NCBI GenBank assembly: GCA_003151275.1 | Contig: PLXC01000035.1 | Coordinates: 124,001-188,000 of the forward strand | Direction of reading: 5' to 3' | Source: Candidatus Melainabacteria bacterium | Lineage (GTDB): Bacteria > Cyanobacteriota > Vampirovibrionia > Obscuribacterales > Obscuribacteraceae | DNA: 64,000 nt | Part shown: positions 26,141-35,435 of the stretch, one piece after another | How positions within the stretch are numbered: the stretch's first letter is position 1 | Layout of the letters: every line of letters starts with the position of its first letter | Notes under the pieces: model-generated | The model's input: only the letters and a program-made list of their open reading frames with translations | What the model was told of the DNA's origin: nothing | Databases searched by the model: none | Position numbers and translations under genes: made by a program

Positions 26141-29100
26141 CTACAAATCGCTCATCTTCTTCTTGTACTCGCGAATTTTAGCGGCAGCCGCCGGATACAA
26201 ATCAGACTTGCGAGAAATTTGCTTCAAGTCTTTGACCGCATCCTGATAATTTTCGTCTTTGCCCTCTTTCAAACCCTGTTGATAGTAGACGCTGTTCAGC
26301 TTATCGACTTCAGCCTGTGTCAGCGTGGATGTCTTCCGTTTGGTTTCCAGAAGTTCACGAGCCTTGTCGAACTTGCCTTGTTTTATGTAACCATCGACGC
26401 TTAGTGGTGCTAGTTTGGGGGGTCCGATCGGTAGCCAGCCTCCATACCAAGCCGCGAAGCCGCCGATTATAATCGCAAAAATCACCGCTACCCAGAGCGG
26501 TGGACGAGGTGGTCCCTGGAAATTTTTGCGAACCCGAGCGCGACTCTGTTTGAGATTGTCGGCTCTCTCGGCTTGAATTTGCTTTGGATCATTTTTAAAA
26601 CCAGAGTAGTAGTCTTGCGCTACCTCCGGAGTCTTGCTGGATTTGATGGCATTATTGATCAATTCAGCAGCGCGGCTCATACGATCAGACTGAGCACCGA
26701 CATAATTCTGGAAAGCGCTGCCTTCAGGTGGCTTCTTGGTTGGATCTGGCGGCGCCGGACCGGCCGGTGCACGCGAAGAAGACTTGAATGTGCCGCTCGT
26801 CATCTGTTCTTGAGGTTGTGCTGCAGCGAATGGGTTGACCATTGCCGTGCTCGCGCCGGCATCAAATGGGTTCGAAGCCGGCGGAGTTGGCGCATTGCTT
26901 TGCGAATTGGTCGCAAGCGTGCTTGGCGGTGCCGGACTACTGTACGTGTCGGCGAATGGATTTGCTATTTGCGGCGCTACAGGAGCAGTCGTTGTCGTGG
27001 ACTCTTGACGCTGAGCTGCTTCGAGCAAGCGGTTGACCGCATCAGACAATGAATTTGAATCATTTGGTCCTGGAACAAAAGGCGTCGGTGTCCCCGTAGG
27101 TGGTGGCGTCGCAGCAGGTGGCAAACCAGATGTAAGAGGTTTAGCCACGTCGGCGGCCTTGAGTGCCTCGATTTTCTTTTTGACCGCTTCGATTTTCTTA
27201 TTCAGTACTTCAGGCTTAGCCGTGGGTTCAGGAGCACGCTTAGCAGCTTCGATTAATCGACTGACGGCATCATGCACCCGATCTTCTTCAGCGGTTGAGT
27301 CGAGTGCTTCAATTGCCGCATTGTCCGGAGGCTTGCCTACGGCAGCGGCAGTTTCACCAAGTTCGCTGCTGGTCGGCAAACTTCGTGGCTCGTGCTTGAT
27401 TCGAGCCGAATCCAGCAGTCCATCAACTGCCTGGGCAAAAGGATTGAGCGATTCTTCAGATTTGTGTATTGGTTGTTCAAATCGATTCAGATCGATTGAT
27501 GTTTGTGCCGGTGGTTCAGCGGATTTCTTCTCGGCGTCACTGGCACCCAACATCCTGCTACCAGCAGTGGTGCCTGAGATGAAACCCTTGTTTATTGGTT
27601 CCTCATATCTGGCATTATTCTGTGAGGCAGTTTGTTCCGCGGCGACGTCTTTCTTTACAGGCGCATCGTAGCGAGAGGGATCGAAAGAAGCTCTGTTGAT
27701 TGGATGTTCAAATCGATCGGGATCCATCGGGTCTGGGATGCTGCCCTCAGCAGCCGGCGATTCCATTTTCTTCAACCGACTGGCAGATCTGCGCACGTCT
27801 TCGGTTGTCTTCGGCATGATGGCGGCATCGAGCAAGCCATCGATGGCTTGAGCGAAAGGATTAAGTGTCTCTTCTTGTCTGTTGACTGGATGGTCGAAAC
27901 GGCTTGGATCTAGGGGAGATCTTTCGCTGCTAGCTGTTTCAAATTTGTTTTCACGAGCCGGCGGCGGCTGGTCAGGTGGCAGCGCATCATGAATCATTTT
28001 CTCTACTTGGGAGGCGAATTCATTTTGCGGCGAGAGGAAATTATTCTTTGGCGCGTCGGCACTGAACTCAGACTGGGCTGACTTTGGCACCGCGGGCGGG
28101 GCTACCGGGGCTGTCGGCTCTGCCACATTGCCGGAATCACCTTTCTTATTAAACAAGCGACTGGCAGATTCCACCACATCGTTTTTGACTTTTGGTGCGG
28201 CGTTCAAGTCAGCCGCTCTTGCTTGAGTGGCACTGGTTGCCGGCTGAGCAATTTCTCCGCTCGGTTTAAAGGTGGTGTTGGCAGCAGGTTGCTCTTCGTT
28301 TTGCTTTGCGTTTTCGCCAGTGATGCGCCTGGCAGCATCAGTAGCAGATTTAGCTTTCAGTAGTTCAATTGGTTTGACAACTTTTCCGCCTTGCCTGGTG
28401 GGCGTTGTTTGAGACTCCGATGACATGGCGCCTGCAAAATTGTTACGACCGACAGAAGTTGATTGCGGCACTGGTGGTGGTGGTGGTGGTGGAGAAGAAG
28501 TGGACGACGAAGATGGAACTGCGGCAGGAGTTTTAGCTATAGGAGGTGTTGAAACAAATGGTGCTGGAACAGGTGGTGGAGCAGGTGGCGTTGGAGCAGT
28601 AGCAGGTGTCGGAGGTGTTGAAGCCGAAGGTGTCTGTGCCGTCTTTGCCGGCAAAGGCAGTTCACCAGTGGTTGGTCGATTGAGAACTTTATGAGCCCAA
28701 TTTGACACTTCAGGCCCGCTCATTTCTGAATTACTTTGATTGCCTGTTGCCTTGACAGGTTTCACTTCCGCAGCAGTCGGCTGAGCCTCAGTATTACCAT
28801 CGGTGCGGGTCAAAACATCTCGCGCCCAAGAGCCTACGTCTTCTTTTTTAGCGGCTTCAGAGGCACGCTTGGCAGATTTCAAAAGACGGTTTACTGCAGC
28901 AGAAACATCAGGCGCATCAGACTTAGCCTGAACTGGTTGATGCGTCGCTGCCGGCTGAACGACCTCGCCTTCACTAGAGCCTGGCTCGTCCCAATCTTCT
29001 GGTCCAGGCAAGAAGTTGTGACCGCCTGTGGCCACCGCGGCGCCTGAGTCCATTAGTCGGTCAACTACAGGCACTGAGAATAAATCGACAGGTACGCTTT

Positions 29101-30073
29101 CGCGTTTGCCCGGAGCGCCCATGTCTGAGCTGTTGAAAGCATCTTCTAAATCTTTGTGAAATTCCTTGATCGACTGCTGCCTGTTATCAGGGTTTTTGGC
29201 CAATGCCTTCGCAACAGCCAATTCAACCTGCATGGGGAATCGCAAGTCCGAACGCATGCTGCTTAGAGTCGGCGGCGGTTGGCTAACGTGCATGTAGAAG
29301 AGCTTCATCACATCATCGGCAGCAAATGGCCGCAAACCAGTGAGCATCTCAAATATCACAATTGCCGTTGAATAAATGTCGCTGCGTTGGTCAAGTTCGA
29401 AGCCCTGGCATTGCTCTGGGCTCATGTAAGCGGGACTGCCAGCAGCTGTTTTTTGCTTGGGAGCCCCTGGCGTGCCTGCCGGTTGATCGGCAATGCCGAA
29501 ATCAAGCACTTTGACGTAATCGTCAAAATTGTTGTCGCCCTCGTTCGTCTCAAGGACGATGTTTTCAGGCTTGATGTCTCTATGGATAATGTTTTGACGA
29601 TGAGCTTCCGTCAACGCTTCACAAATTTGCGTAATAATCGGCATCGCTCGCCCGGCATGCAGGTAGCCCTTTTGCTTGACGAGATCGGCAAGCGTCATGC
29701 CTTCCAGGTAGTCCATAACAAAGTAAGGCTGAGCGTCATCTGTGACGCCAGACTCCCAAATGTTGATGATATGGGGATGACGAAGGCGGCTGGCGGCCCG
29801 AGCTTCTCTCAAAAAGCGGTCAAGCGCGCCTGGTTCAGCACCCAAATAACTGTGCAGAACTTTGACAGCCACCTCTCGCCCCATAAGGAGCCTGGTGGCT
29901 TTGTAGACGATTCCGCTCGAACCTTTTCCTATGACTGAATCAACTACGTAACGGTCGTTGATTAGCGCACCAATTAATGGATGCTCTCCCACCGATTCAA
30001 GGAGGGAAGTGTCTATAGGACAAAGCTCGATGCTATCCTCAAAATATTGGTTGCATCGCAGACAGAGCTTCAT
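26141..30073 (-). CDS. Giant zinc-ribbon serine/threonine kinase with repetitive disordered linker
   Basis: 1310 residues. Head CLRCNQYFEDSIELCPIDT; kinase domain about 35-300 with GKGSSGIVYKA, AVKVL, HRDIKPEN, DFGIAD and AYMSPEQC. Residues about 320-1185 are Pro/Ala/Ser-rich and disordered but contain recurring units: SRFDHPVNR, DRFEHPINR, ARYEEPINK, NRFEQPIHK and NPFAQAIDGLLDAA / NPFAQAVDGLLDSA, plus AVNRLLKSAKRA / AVNRLLEAAQ. One membrane helix (about 1190-1212, VAVIFAIIIGGFAAWYGGW) is followed by about 95 TPR-like residues. First gene of the cluster. The single frame is uninterrupted, so the linker is real. Confidence 0.94.
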   Translation of the reverse strand: MKLCLRCNQYFEDSIELCPIDTSLLESVGEHPLIGALINDRYVVDSVIGKGSSGIVYKATRLLMGREVAVKVLHSYLGAEPGALDRFLREARAASRLRHPHIINIWESGVTDDAQPYFVMDYLEGMTLADLVKQKGYLHAGRAMPIITQICEALTEAHRQNIIHRDIKPENIVLETNEGDNNFDDYVKVLDFGIADQPAGTPGAPKQKTAAGSPAYMSPEQCQGFELDQRSDIYSTAIVIFEMLTGLRPFAADDVMKLFYMHVSQPPPTLSSMRSDLRFPMQVELAVAKALAKNPDNRQQSIKEFHKDLEDAFNSSDMGAPGKRESVPVDLFSVPVVDRLMDSGAAVATGGHNFLPGPEDWDEPGSSEGEVVQPAATHQPVQAKSDAPDVSAAVNRLLKSAKRASEAAKKEDVGSWARDVLTRTDGNTEAQPTAAEVKPVKATGNQSNSEMSGPEVSNWAHKVLNRPTTGELPLPAKTAQTPSASTPPTPATAPTPPAPPPVPAPFVSTPPIAKTPAAVPSSSSTSSPPPPPPPVPQSTSVGRNNFAGAMSSESQTTPTRQGGKVVKPIELLKAKSATDAARRITGENAKQNEEQPAANTTFKPSGEIAQPATSATQARAADLNAAPKVKNDVVESASRLFNKKGDSGNVAEPTAPVAPPAVPKSAQSEFSADAPKNNFLSPQNEFASQVEKMIHDALPPDQPPPARENKFETASSERSPLDPSRFDHPVNRQEETLNPFAQAIDGLLDAAIMPKTTEDVRRSASRLKKMESPAAEGSIPDPMDPDRFEHPINRASFDPSRYDAPVKKDVAAEQTASQNNARYEEPINKGFISGTTAGSRMLGASDAEKKSAEPPAQTSIDLNRFEQPIHKSEESLNPFAQAVDGLLDSARIKHEPRSLPTSSELGETAAAVGKPPDNAAIEALDSTAEEDRVHDAVSRLIEAAKRAPEPTAKPEVLNKKIEAVKKKIEALKAADVAKPLTSGLPPAATPPPTGTPTPFVPGPNDSNSLSDAVNRLLEAAQRQESTTTTAPVAPQIANPFADTYSSPAPPSTLATNSQSNAPTPPASNPFDAGASTAMVNPFAAAQPQEQMTSGTFKSSSRAPAGPAPPDPTKKPPEGSAFQNYVGAQSDRMSRAAELINNAIKSSKTPEVAQDYYSGFKNDPKQIQAERADNLKQSRARVRKNFQGPPRPPLWVAVIFAIIIGGFAAWYGGWLPIGPPKLAPLSVDGYIKQGKFDKARELLETKRKTSTLTQAEVDKLNSVYYQQGLKEGKDENYQDAVKDLKQISRKSDLYPAAAAKIREYKKKMSDL

Positions 30074-30078
30074 ATCTG

Positions 30079-30264
30079 TTGAATTCCGATGACCTCACTG
30101 GAAAATATTTGACGCTCGCCTACGCTGCATCGACTTATTGCGAAGAAAAAGCTCCCCAACAATTAAGATACCCTGGAATTGAGCGCCTAGACGTCACTGT
30201 GCAAATTATGCACTTAATTCAGCAGGTTAAATCAGGTGAAACAGCCACAGCCGCTAAGCTTTAG
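30079..30264 (+). CDS. Possible small protein, divergent from the kinase cluster
   Basis: A 61-codon frame from a TTG at 30079, five bases from the kinase start on the other strand. Its product (YLTLAYAASTYCEEKAPQQL, then DVTVQIMHLIQQVKSG) has natural composition and codon choice, but no SD and no family I know. It could be a small gene or the end of a lost one. Confidence 0.3.
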   Translation: MNSDDLTGKYLTLAYAASTYCEEKAPQQLRYPGIERLDVTVQIMHLIQQVKSGETATAAKL

Positions 30265-30459
30265 ACAAAAAATCACCATGCAATTACAATACAGCTTTCT
30301 GGGCTGGTTTTGCCACTTCGAAGACCGCTTGACTGGCCAAATCAGTATGTCAGTAGATCACAAAGTTACTTTTGCCGAATTTGCTTGATTATCCGACACT
30401 CGATCGCTTGCCACTGCGGTCGTCATGAGCGAGCGTCTGAGTGATGTAGTCAGCAAAGT

Positions 30460-31620
30460 TTATTTGCCCATGTAACTGGTCGTTTGTCTGGAATACCAAT
30501 CGCCTGGAAGTCTCTCGACCATGCCCGCCAATTCCAACATTGTCAACGTTGCTGAAAGTTCGCCAGATTGCAAACCAGACCTTTCGATTAAATGGTCAAA
30601 ATGCACTGGCTCAGAGCTGATCAGCTCAAATACATCTTTTTCTTTACCATAAAGTTCGACCATCATCGGCACCTGTCCGCTGGAAGGCGCACTTGCCCAG
30701 CGCAGCTCATTCAAAATATCTTCGTGGCTGGTCAGTACATGGGCAGTATGAGACCCAATCAGCTTGTTCGTGCCGCGCGACATTGGATTATCGACTCGAC
30801 CAGGCAATGCAAACACCTCGCGATTTTGTTCGAAAGCCAATTTCGCCGTAATCAAAGAGCCAGAAGTCTCGCCGGCTTCAATCACAGCCAAACCTTTGGA
30901 CAATCCGCTAATGATGCGGTTTCTTGCCGGAAATCTCCACGGTTCTGGTTTCGTGCCTGGGAAAAACTCCGACACGACCGCCCCATGCTCACCACTGGTC
31001 AAAGCTTTGAAAAGCGGACGATTTGACGATGGATAACAAACGTCCGGGCCGCAGCCGAGCACCGCCACCGTTTTGCCACCACCTTCGATGGCACCCCAGT
31101 GAGCAAGCGAATCAACGCCAACGGCCATTCCACTTACGACTGTGGCACCAGCCATAGCAAGATTTTTGGAAATCTCTTTGGAGAACTTCTGCCCATAGCT
31201 GCTGGGGCGCCTCGTACCGACCACTCCGACTGCGTAAAGCATGTCATCAGGAGTGAGGCGTCCATTGATATACAAAATAATAGGCGGATCGTGTATCTCT
31301 CTCAACCTCATTGGATATAGAGGATGATAGAGCGGATATGCCTGCACATTCTCTTTGCGCACTTGTGCCAAAAGCGCGGCTGGATCGATGGACTTGCGTT
31401 TCTCGATAAAAGCATCGATCACATCAAGATTGATAATCCCCAAAGACCGTAACTGGTCGCGACTAGCAGTCCAAGCCGCAGTCAGGGTCAACATACGGTC
31501 GTACAAAAGTTTGACGCGTTGAACGCCAAGACCGGGGCCGGATAGCTGGTCAAACGCCAACCAGTGCGCCTGCTCCTCATCCGTCCACAAATCATCCGAG
31601 TTTGTTCCGCAAGGGCTCAT
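30460..31620 (-). CDS. dprA: DNA processing protein DprA (Smf), apparently shortened by a frameshift
   Basis: DprA binds incoming single-stranded DNA and loads RecA in natural transformation. The Rossmann-like core is intact: GVVGTRRPSSYG, VVSGMAVGVDSLAHWGA, TVAVLGCG, FPARNRIISGLS and EAGETSGSLITA. A C-terminal winged-helix segment follows (FDHLIERSGLQSGELSATLT). The ATG at 31620 has GAGG six bases upstream; the frame also opens at a TTG at 31632. The stop comes after SYMGK, but adding one A to the AAA run there would continue as INFADYITQTLAHDDRSG to a TAA at 30389. No other competence gene is near. Confidence 0.95.
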   Translation of the reverse strand: MSPCGTNSDDLWTDEEQAHWLAFDQLSGPGLGVQRVKLLYDRMLTLTAAWTASRDQLRSLGIINLDVIDAFIEKRKSIDPAALLAQVRKENVQAYPLYHPLYPMRLREIHDPPIILYINGRLTPDDMLYAVGVVGTRRPSSYGQKFSKEISKNLAMAGATVVSGMAVGVDSLAHWGAIEGGGKTVAVLGCGPDVCYPSSNRPLFKALTSGEHGAVVSEFFPGTKPEPWRFPARNRIISGLSKGLAVIEAGETSGSLITAKLAFEQNREVFALPGRVDNPMSRGTNKLIGSHTAHVLTSHEDILNELRWASAPSSGQVPMMVELYGKEKDVFELISSEPVHFDHLIERSGLQSGELSATLTMLELAGMVERLPGDWYSRQTTSYMGK

Positions 31621-31859
31621 CACAAACCTCAAGCACCTACATTGAATAAGACTGCAAATCTGTTAAAAAAGTTCATCCAAATCCAAGTATACGTTAGCAG
31701 CTTCCAGAACGCCCACGTGAGGCGCCTGGACGTGATGGGCGTGGACCGGGACGGATGATCAAGTTCCTGAGAGTGTTCTAAGCCGCCTTGATACGTAGTT
31801 TCACCAGTTACAGAAGCCGTGGTCATTCATATAGTGGTGCGATATCAACGGGGATTGTC

Positions 31860-32531
31860 ATGAATTTACGTCGCCAATTTTTATACGTCGCACTCGCTGC
31901 AGGCCTGGTCACATTTGCCCAGAGTAAAGCCAGTGCAGATGAAACCAAAGAGTTATATAAGCTGAAGGCGATGACCACCAATCAATCTCGACTCAGTCGC
32001 ACCGAGCTCGACCCGAGCGCGCTGGGAGCGTTGGCACCGCAGCAATCGCCGCCCAAAATGGCTTTCGCTGCCGCAGCGCAGGCGAGTCCAGTCGCTCTTC
32101 CAGCTGATAATCCGGAGCCGGTCGACAAAAGTTATTTAGAAGAATATGCAGTGGACTGGTCGGGATGGATCGCCCGGCTGGCCGACCGATGGTATTACGT
32201 TCTGCGCATGAACGAAGAGGTGGTCGGATCGGCATTTGTCACTGAACGTCCAGCGCTAATCCAATTTACCTGCTACAGCAACGGTCAAGTTGGCAACCTG
32301 TTCTTAAAGCAAACTTCTGGTGACCCTGCATACGATCGGTTGCAGATGGTAGCATTAATGCAGGCAGCCCCACTTCCGGCGTTTCCTCAGGGCACTCATC
32401 GCTCGTCGATCACTTTAGTGCAAGGTTGGGAATCGCATGTGAAGCAAGCAGGAGAGCAAGACTTCATTCCGGGCAGCTTTGGTAAAGGCTTTCCGATGGA
32501 GAAAGTCAAGCAATGGATCAAGGGAAAATAA
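31860..32531 (+). CDS. Secreted TonB_C-like protein
   Basis: About 223 residues. The ATG at 31860 has GGGGA six bases upstream and begins a textbook signal peptide (RRQFLYVALAAGLVTFAQSKASA); the frame is open to 31788. The C-terminal part (about 105-215) resembles the TonB C-terminal fold (WIARLADRWYYVLRM, LIQFTCYSNGQVGNLFL, ALMQAAPLPAFPQGTHR). No energy-transducing partners are nearby. It overlaps the following TPR-PDZ gene by 19 bases, so the two exported proteins are probably made together. Confidence 0.75.
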   Translation: MNLRRQFLYVALAAGLVTFAQSKASADETKELYKLKAMTTNQSRLSRTELDPSALGALAPQQSPPKMAFAAAAQASPVALPADNPEPVDKSYLEEYAVDWSGWIARLADRWYYVLRMNEEVVGSAFVTERPALIQFTCYSNGQVGNLFLKQTSGDPAYDRLQMVALMQAAPLPAFPQGTHRSSITLVQGWESHVKQAGEQDFIPGSFGKGFPMEKVKQWIKGK

Positions 32532-33925
32532 AGGCGACGATATTATCTATCGCCATTATATTCGGTGCAGTCGGACCGGCTTGGGCTAAAGGCGCCGAGA
32601 CCGGCGATAAGGCACTGCTTGCCACTCTCGAACAGAAACTCTTCTTCAAATCATATCCAGATGAAGACGTCGAGGCGCGGCTTGCCAGAATTGAAAAGCG
32701 CGTTTTTGGCGATGCTATGCAAGGCGATTTCGCCCAACGTTTGGAAAAAGTAAAGGGAGCCGTTGCTCCACAAGTAAATCCCGATGGCACCATATCTGGT
32801 GGCGGCGAACCTGCCACCGTCAGCGTAGCACCACCAGTCCAGCAACAAAAAAGACAGCCGGAAAATCCCCAATCAGACATGGAACGGGCTCGCATCGCCG
32901 TCATGGCCGCGAAGGAAGAAGAAGTCGCCAAGCTGCTTGCCGAGGGCGTTGAGATGTGGCGTCAAAAACGGGGACCGCAAGCGATTGAACGCTTCGAACA
33001 AGTGCTTCGATTAGATCAACACAATTCAGAAGCGCTCTTCAATTTAGGCGTCGTTTATGAATCAGCGAACAGTTTGATTGAAGCGTCAACTAATTATCAC
33101 AGAGCTGCGGAAGAAAATCCCAATAATAAGGATTATCGAGACGCTGTAAACGCCGTCGAAAAGAAGTTAGCAGCCCGCAAGAAAACCGACGACAAGCAAG
33201 GTGAAATTCGAGTGCTGGCGGAAGATGCAGCAGCAGCGTACAAGCGTCAAGAATATTTTTCGGCGCTCGATTTGTACAAACAATTGGATGCGAAAGCACC
33301 AAATAAGGCGCTAGTAAAATACAACATCGGCACACTTTATTTCGTCACCAAAAACTATGTAGACGCCCTTGTTTATTACAAGATGGCGCTTAAACTCGAG
33401 CCCAAAGAACCTCGCTACCAAACAGCCGTGCAACAGTTATCAGCCAATTTGCAGCAAGGTCAGGAACAACAAAAACAAGTAGACCAGAAATGGGCGGAAT
33501 ACCAAGCTGCAACAGGTGGACCGGCGCCCAACGGCAAGCCGGCCAAGCAGAAAAAACCGAAAGATAGTGCGCCACCGAAACAACAGCAGCAACAGCCGCC
33601 GCAGCAACAGCCGCCGCAGCAACAGCCGCCGCAACAACAACAACAACCGATGAGCGCTGTTAATCCGGCACAAACTCAAGATTACATGGCCAGCATTGGC
33701 ATCATCGCCAAGGCCACACATGAAGGGCTTTCCATTGTCACGATTGGAATCGCCTCACGGGCCTCTCACGTCGGCTTGCTGCAAGGCGATCTGATCAAAG
33801 CTGTAGACGGGAATATCGTCAAAAGTGTCGCCGAAATGAACCAGATCCTGTCGCGCAAGCAACCAGGAGCGCCAGTTCAGCTCATGATTCAGCGAGCCAA
33901 TCAGATGGGTCAGTTTAGTTTATAA
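32513..33925 (+). CDS. Secreted TPR protein with Gln/Pro tract and C-terminal PDZ domain
   Basis: 470 residues: signal peptide (about 8-25), a small helical module (LEQKLFFKSYPDEDVEARLA then RIEKRVFGDA, about 36-70) of a type that recurs in exported cyanobacterial and melainabacterial proteins, TPRs (about 140-310; SEALFNLGVVYESANSLIEA, ALVKYNIGTLYFVTKNYVDA), a Gln/Pro-rich tract (about 353-382) and a PDZ domain (about 395-470; GIASRASHVGLLQGDLIKAV). PDZ domains bind C-termini or sense misfolded proteins. The tract is encoded by CAG/CAA/CCG triplets in a near-regular 15-base pattern and may vary in length. Confidence 0.85.
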   Translation: MDQGKIKATILSIAIIFGAVGPAWAKGAETGDKALLATLEQKLFFKSYPDEDVEARLARIEKRVFGDAMQGDFAQRLEKVKGAVAPQVNPDGTISGGGEPATVSVAPPVQQQKRQPENPQSDMERARIAVMAAKEEEVAKLLAEGVEMWRQKRGPQAIERFEQVLRLDQHNSEALFNLGVVYESANSLIEASTNYHRAAEENPNNKDYRDAVNAVEKKLAARKKTDDKQGEIRVLAEDAAAAYKRQEYFSALDLYKQLDAKAPNKALVKYNIGTLYFVTKNYVDALVYYKMALKLEPKEPRYQTAVQQLSANLQQGQEQQKQVDQKWAEYQAATGGPAPNGKPAKQKKPKDSAPPKQQQQQPPQQQPPQQQPPQQQQQPMSAVNPAQTQDYMASIGIIAKATHEGLSIVTIGIASRASHVGLLQGDLIKAVDGNIVKSVAEMNQILSRKQPGAPVQLMIQRANQMGQFSL

Positions 33926-34018
33926 GTCGAGCAGCTTGCGGAGTCGGGCAGCTTGCTGCATAGACCCCACTAGTGTGCCCAGACTATCCTAGGATAAAGC
34001 TCGGAAGTTTTTGGGACG

Positions 34019-34120
34019 CTAATCGTCGGCTAAATTGCCGCCAATTGAGAAATTATCGTTTAGCCACATTGCTATTACCGCAGACACGAACACGACTGTA
34101 AGGCCGCTAACGATCGTCAT
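34019..34120 (-). CDS. 33-residue single-pass membrane microprotein
   Basis: The ATG at 34120 is preceded by AGGAG exactly five bases upstream, a strong SD. The 33 codons give one membrane helix (IVSGLTVVFVSAVIAMW) and a short polar tail (LNDNFSIGGNLADD) and end in TAG. It lies about 100 bases downstream of mqnE on the same strand in a gap with no other gene. Size and shape resemble the small helper subunits of membrane complexes, but no family is recognised. Translation itself is inferred. Confidence 0.55.
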   Translation of the reverse strand: MTIVSGLTVVFVSAVIAMWLNDNFSIGGNLADD

Positions 34121-34220
34121 AAAAACTCCTACACAGGGGATAACTTTTGATATCAGTCTTGGTTGAGACGTATATCAATTGTCGTTGTTTCCAGTTTAAG
34201 GTGAGGTTAAGAGAACAGAT

Positions 34221-35408
34221 TTATTTAGAATGCGCTAATGCCGCAACGCGCTCTGATAATGGGGTAACCACTTGACCGGTCAAATCGGCAACCCGTCTGA
34301 TGTTATAGACAGTGTCTCGTTCGACAGGTGTGTAACCGGCACTAGATATCAAGAACTCCATTTTATCTTTAGCTAGTTGCAAAGGGGTTTTTGCACCGGC
34401 AGCATGGGTGATTTTCTCTTCGCCGATTGTGCCGTCCATATCATCTGCACCAAAGGACAAAGCAATCTGAGCAAGTTTCTCACCAAGCTGAATCCAGTAA
34501 GCCTTGATGTGGTCAAAGTTGTCTAAAACTAAGCGGGAAATCGCCACATCACGCAGCAATTCTTCCGCTGTGGGCTCTTCAACTTCGTCCGCGATCGTGG
34601 TGCCTTCGTAGTAGCACTTCAACGGAATAAAGCACTGGAATCCGCCAGTCAAATCTTGCTGGTCGCGCAGTAAAAGAATGTGATCTACTTTGTTTTCGCG
34701 ACTCTCTCCAATACCTGTAAGCATCGTAGCGTTAGTCTTTAAGCCAAGTTTGTGAGCGATGCCGTGTATTTCCAGCCAAACATCAGCTGGTGTCTTTTTG
34801 ACGTGCATGGCTCGGCGCACTTCCTCGTCAAATATTTCAGCCCCACCGCCCGGCATAGAGCCCAGCCCGGCAGCGACAAGACGCTTAAGAGTGTCTTCGT
34901 AGGAGATGTGTTCGAGATTGGCCATATATTCAATTTCCACAGCAGTCATCGCTTTCATGTGGATATGGGGAAACTTAGCCTTAACGGCGCGCAGTACTTC
35001 CTCGTAATAGCTTATGTCGCAGGCTGGGTTCAATCCACCAACCATATGAATCTCGTTAATGCCAAGCTCAGCGCCCTTTCTGGCTTCTTCAAGAACTTGG
35101 TCGACCGACCAGGTGTAAGCCTTCCCCTTGCCTTCAGGATTGGCATACGAGCAAAATCTGCACGTCTCGACGCAAAAGTTAGTTGGGTTGAGATGCATGT
35201 TATGGATGTAATAAACATACTTTTCTCTGCCCGGACCTGCCTTGCGTTTTCGGGCAAATTCGCCCATCGCTCCGACCGCCAACAGGTCGTCTGCTTCGTA
35301 GAGTCGAAGGGCGTCCTCGCGAGAGATACGCTTGCCATCTTGCACTTTCTGGGCAATATCAGCCAGGGGATGAGAAGCAGGAAGCATTTGGTCGAGAACT
35401 GCTGACAC
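34221..35408 (-). CDS. mqnE: Aminofutalosine synthase MqnE (radical SAM)
   Basis: About 395 residues. It joins the enolpyruvyl part of chorismate-derived substrate to adenosine to give aminofutalosine in the menaquinone futalosine route. The radical-SAM cluster motif is CVETCRFC (Cys-x3-Cys-x2-Cys) after HLNPTN, and SMPGGGAEIFDEEVR and GGFQCFIPLKCYYEGT fit MqnE better than MqnC or CofH. One variation is MLTGIGES where family members more often have MLYGHIET. A GTG at 35408 preceded by AAAGGAG seven bases away is chosen over the GTG at 35435. Other mqn genes are not in the window. Confidence 0.88.
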   Translation of the reverse strand: MSAVLDQMLPASHPLADIAQKVQDGKRISREDALRLYEADDLLAVGAMGEFARKRKAGPGREKYVYYIHNMHLNPTNFCVETCRFCSYANPEGKGKAYTWSVDQVLEEARKGAELGINEIHMVGGLNPACDISYYEEVLRAVKAKFPHIHMKAMTAVEIEYMANLEHISYEDTLKRLVAAGLGSMPGGGAEIFDEEVRRAMHVKKTPADVWLEIHGIAHKLGLKTNATMLTGIGESRENKVDHILLLRDQQDLTGGFQCFIPLKCYYEGTTIADEVEEPTAEELLRDVAISRLVLDNFDHIKAYWIQLGEKLAQIALSFGADDMDGTIGEEKITHAAGAKTPLQLAKDKMEFLISSAGYTPVERDTVYNIRRVADLTGQVVTPLSERVAALAHSK

Positions 35409-35435
35409 GGGGAACTCCTTTAATTGAGGTAGCAC

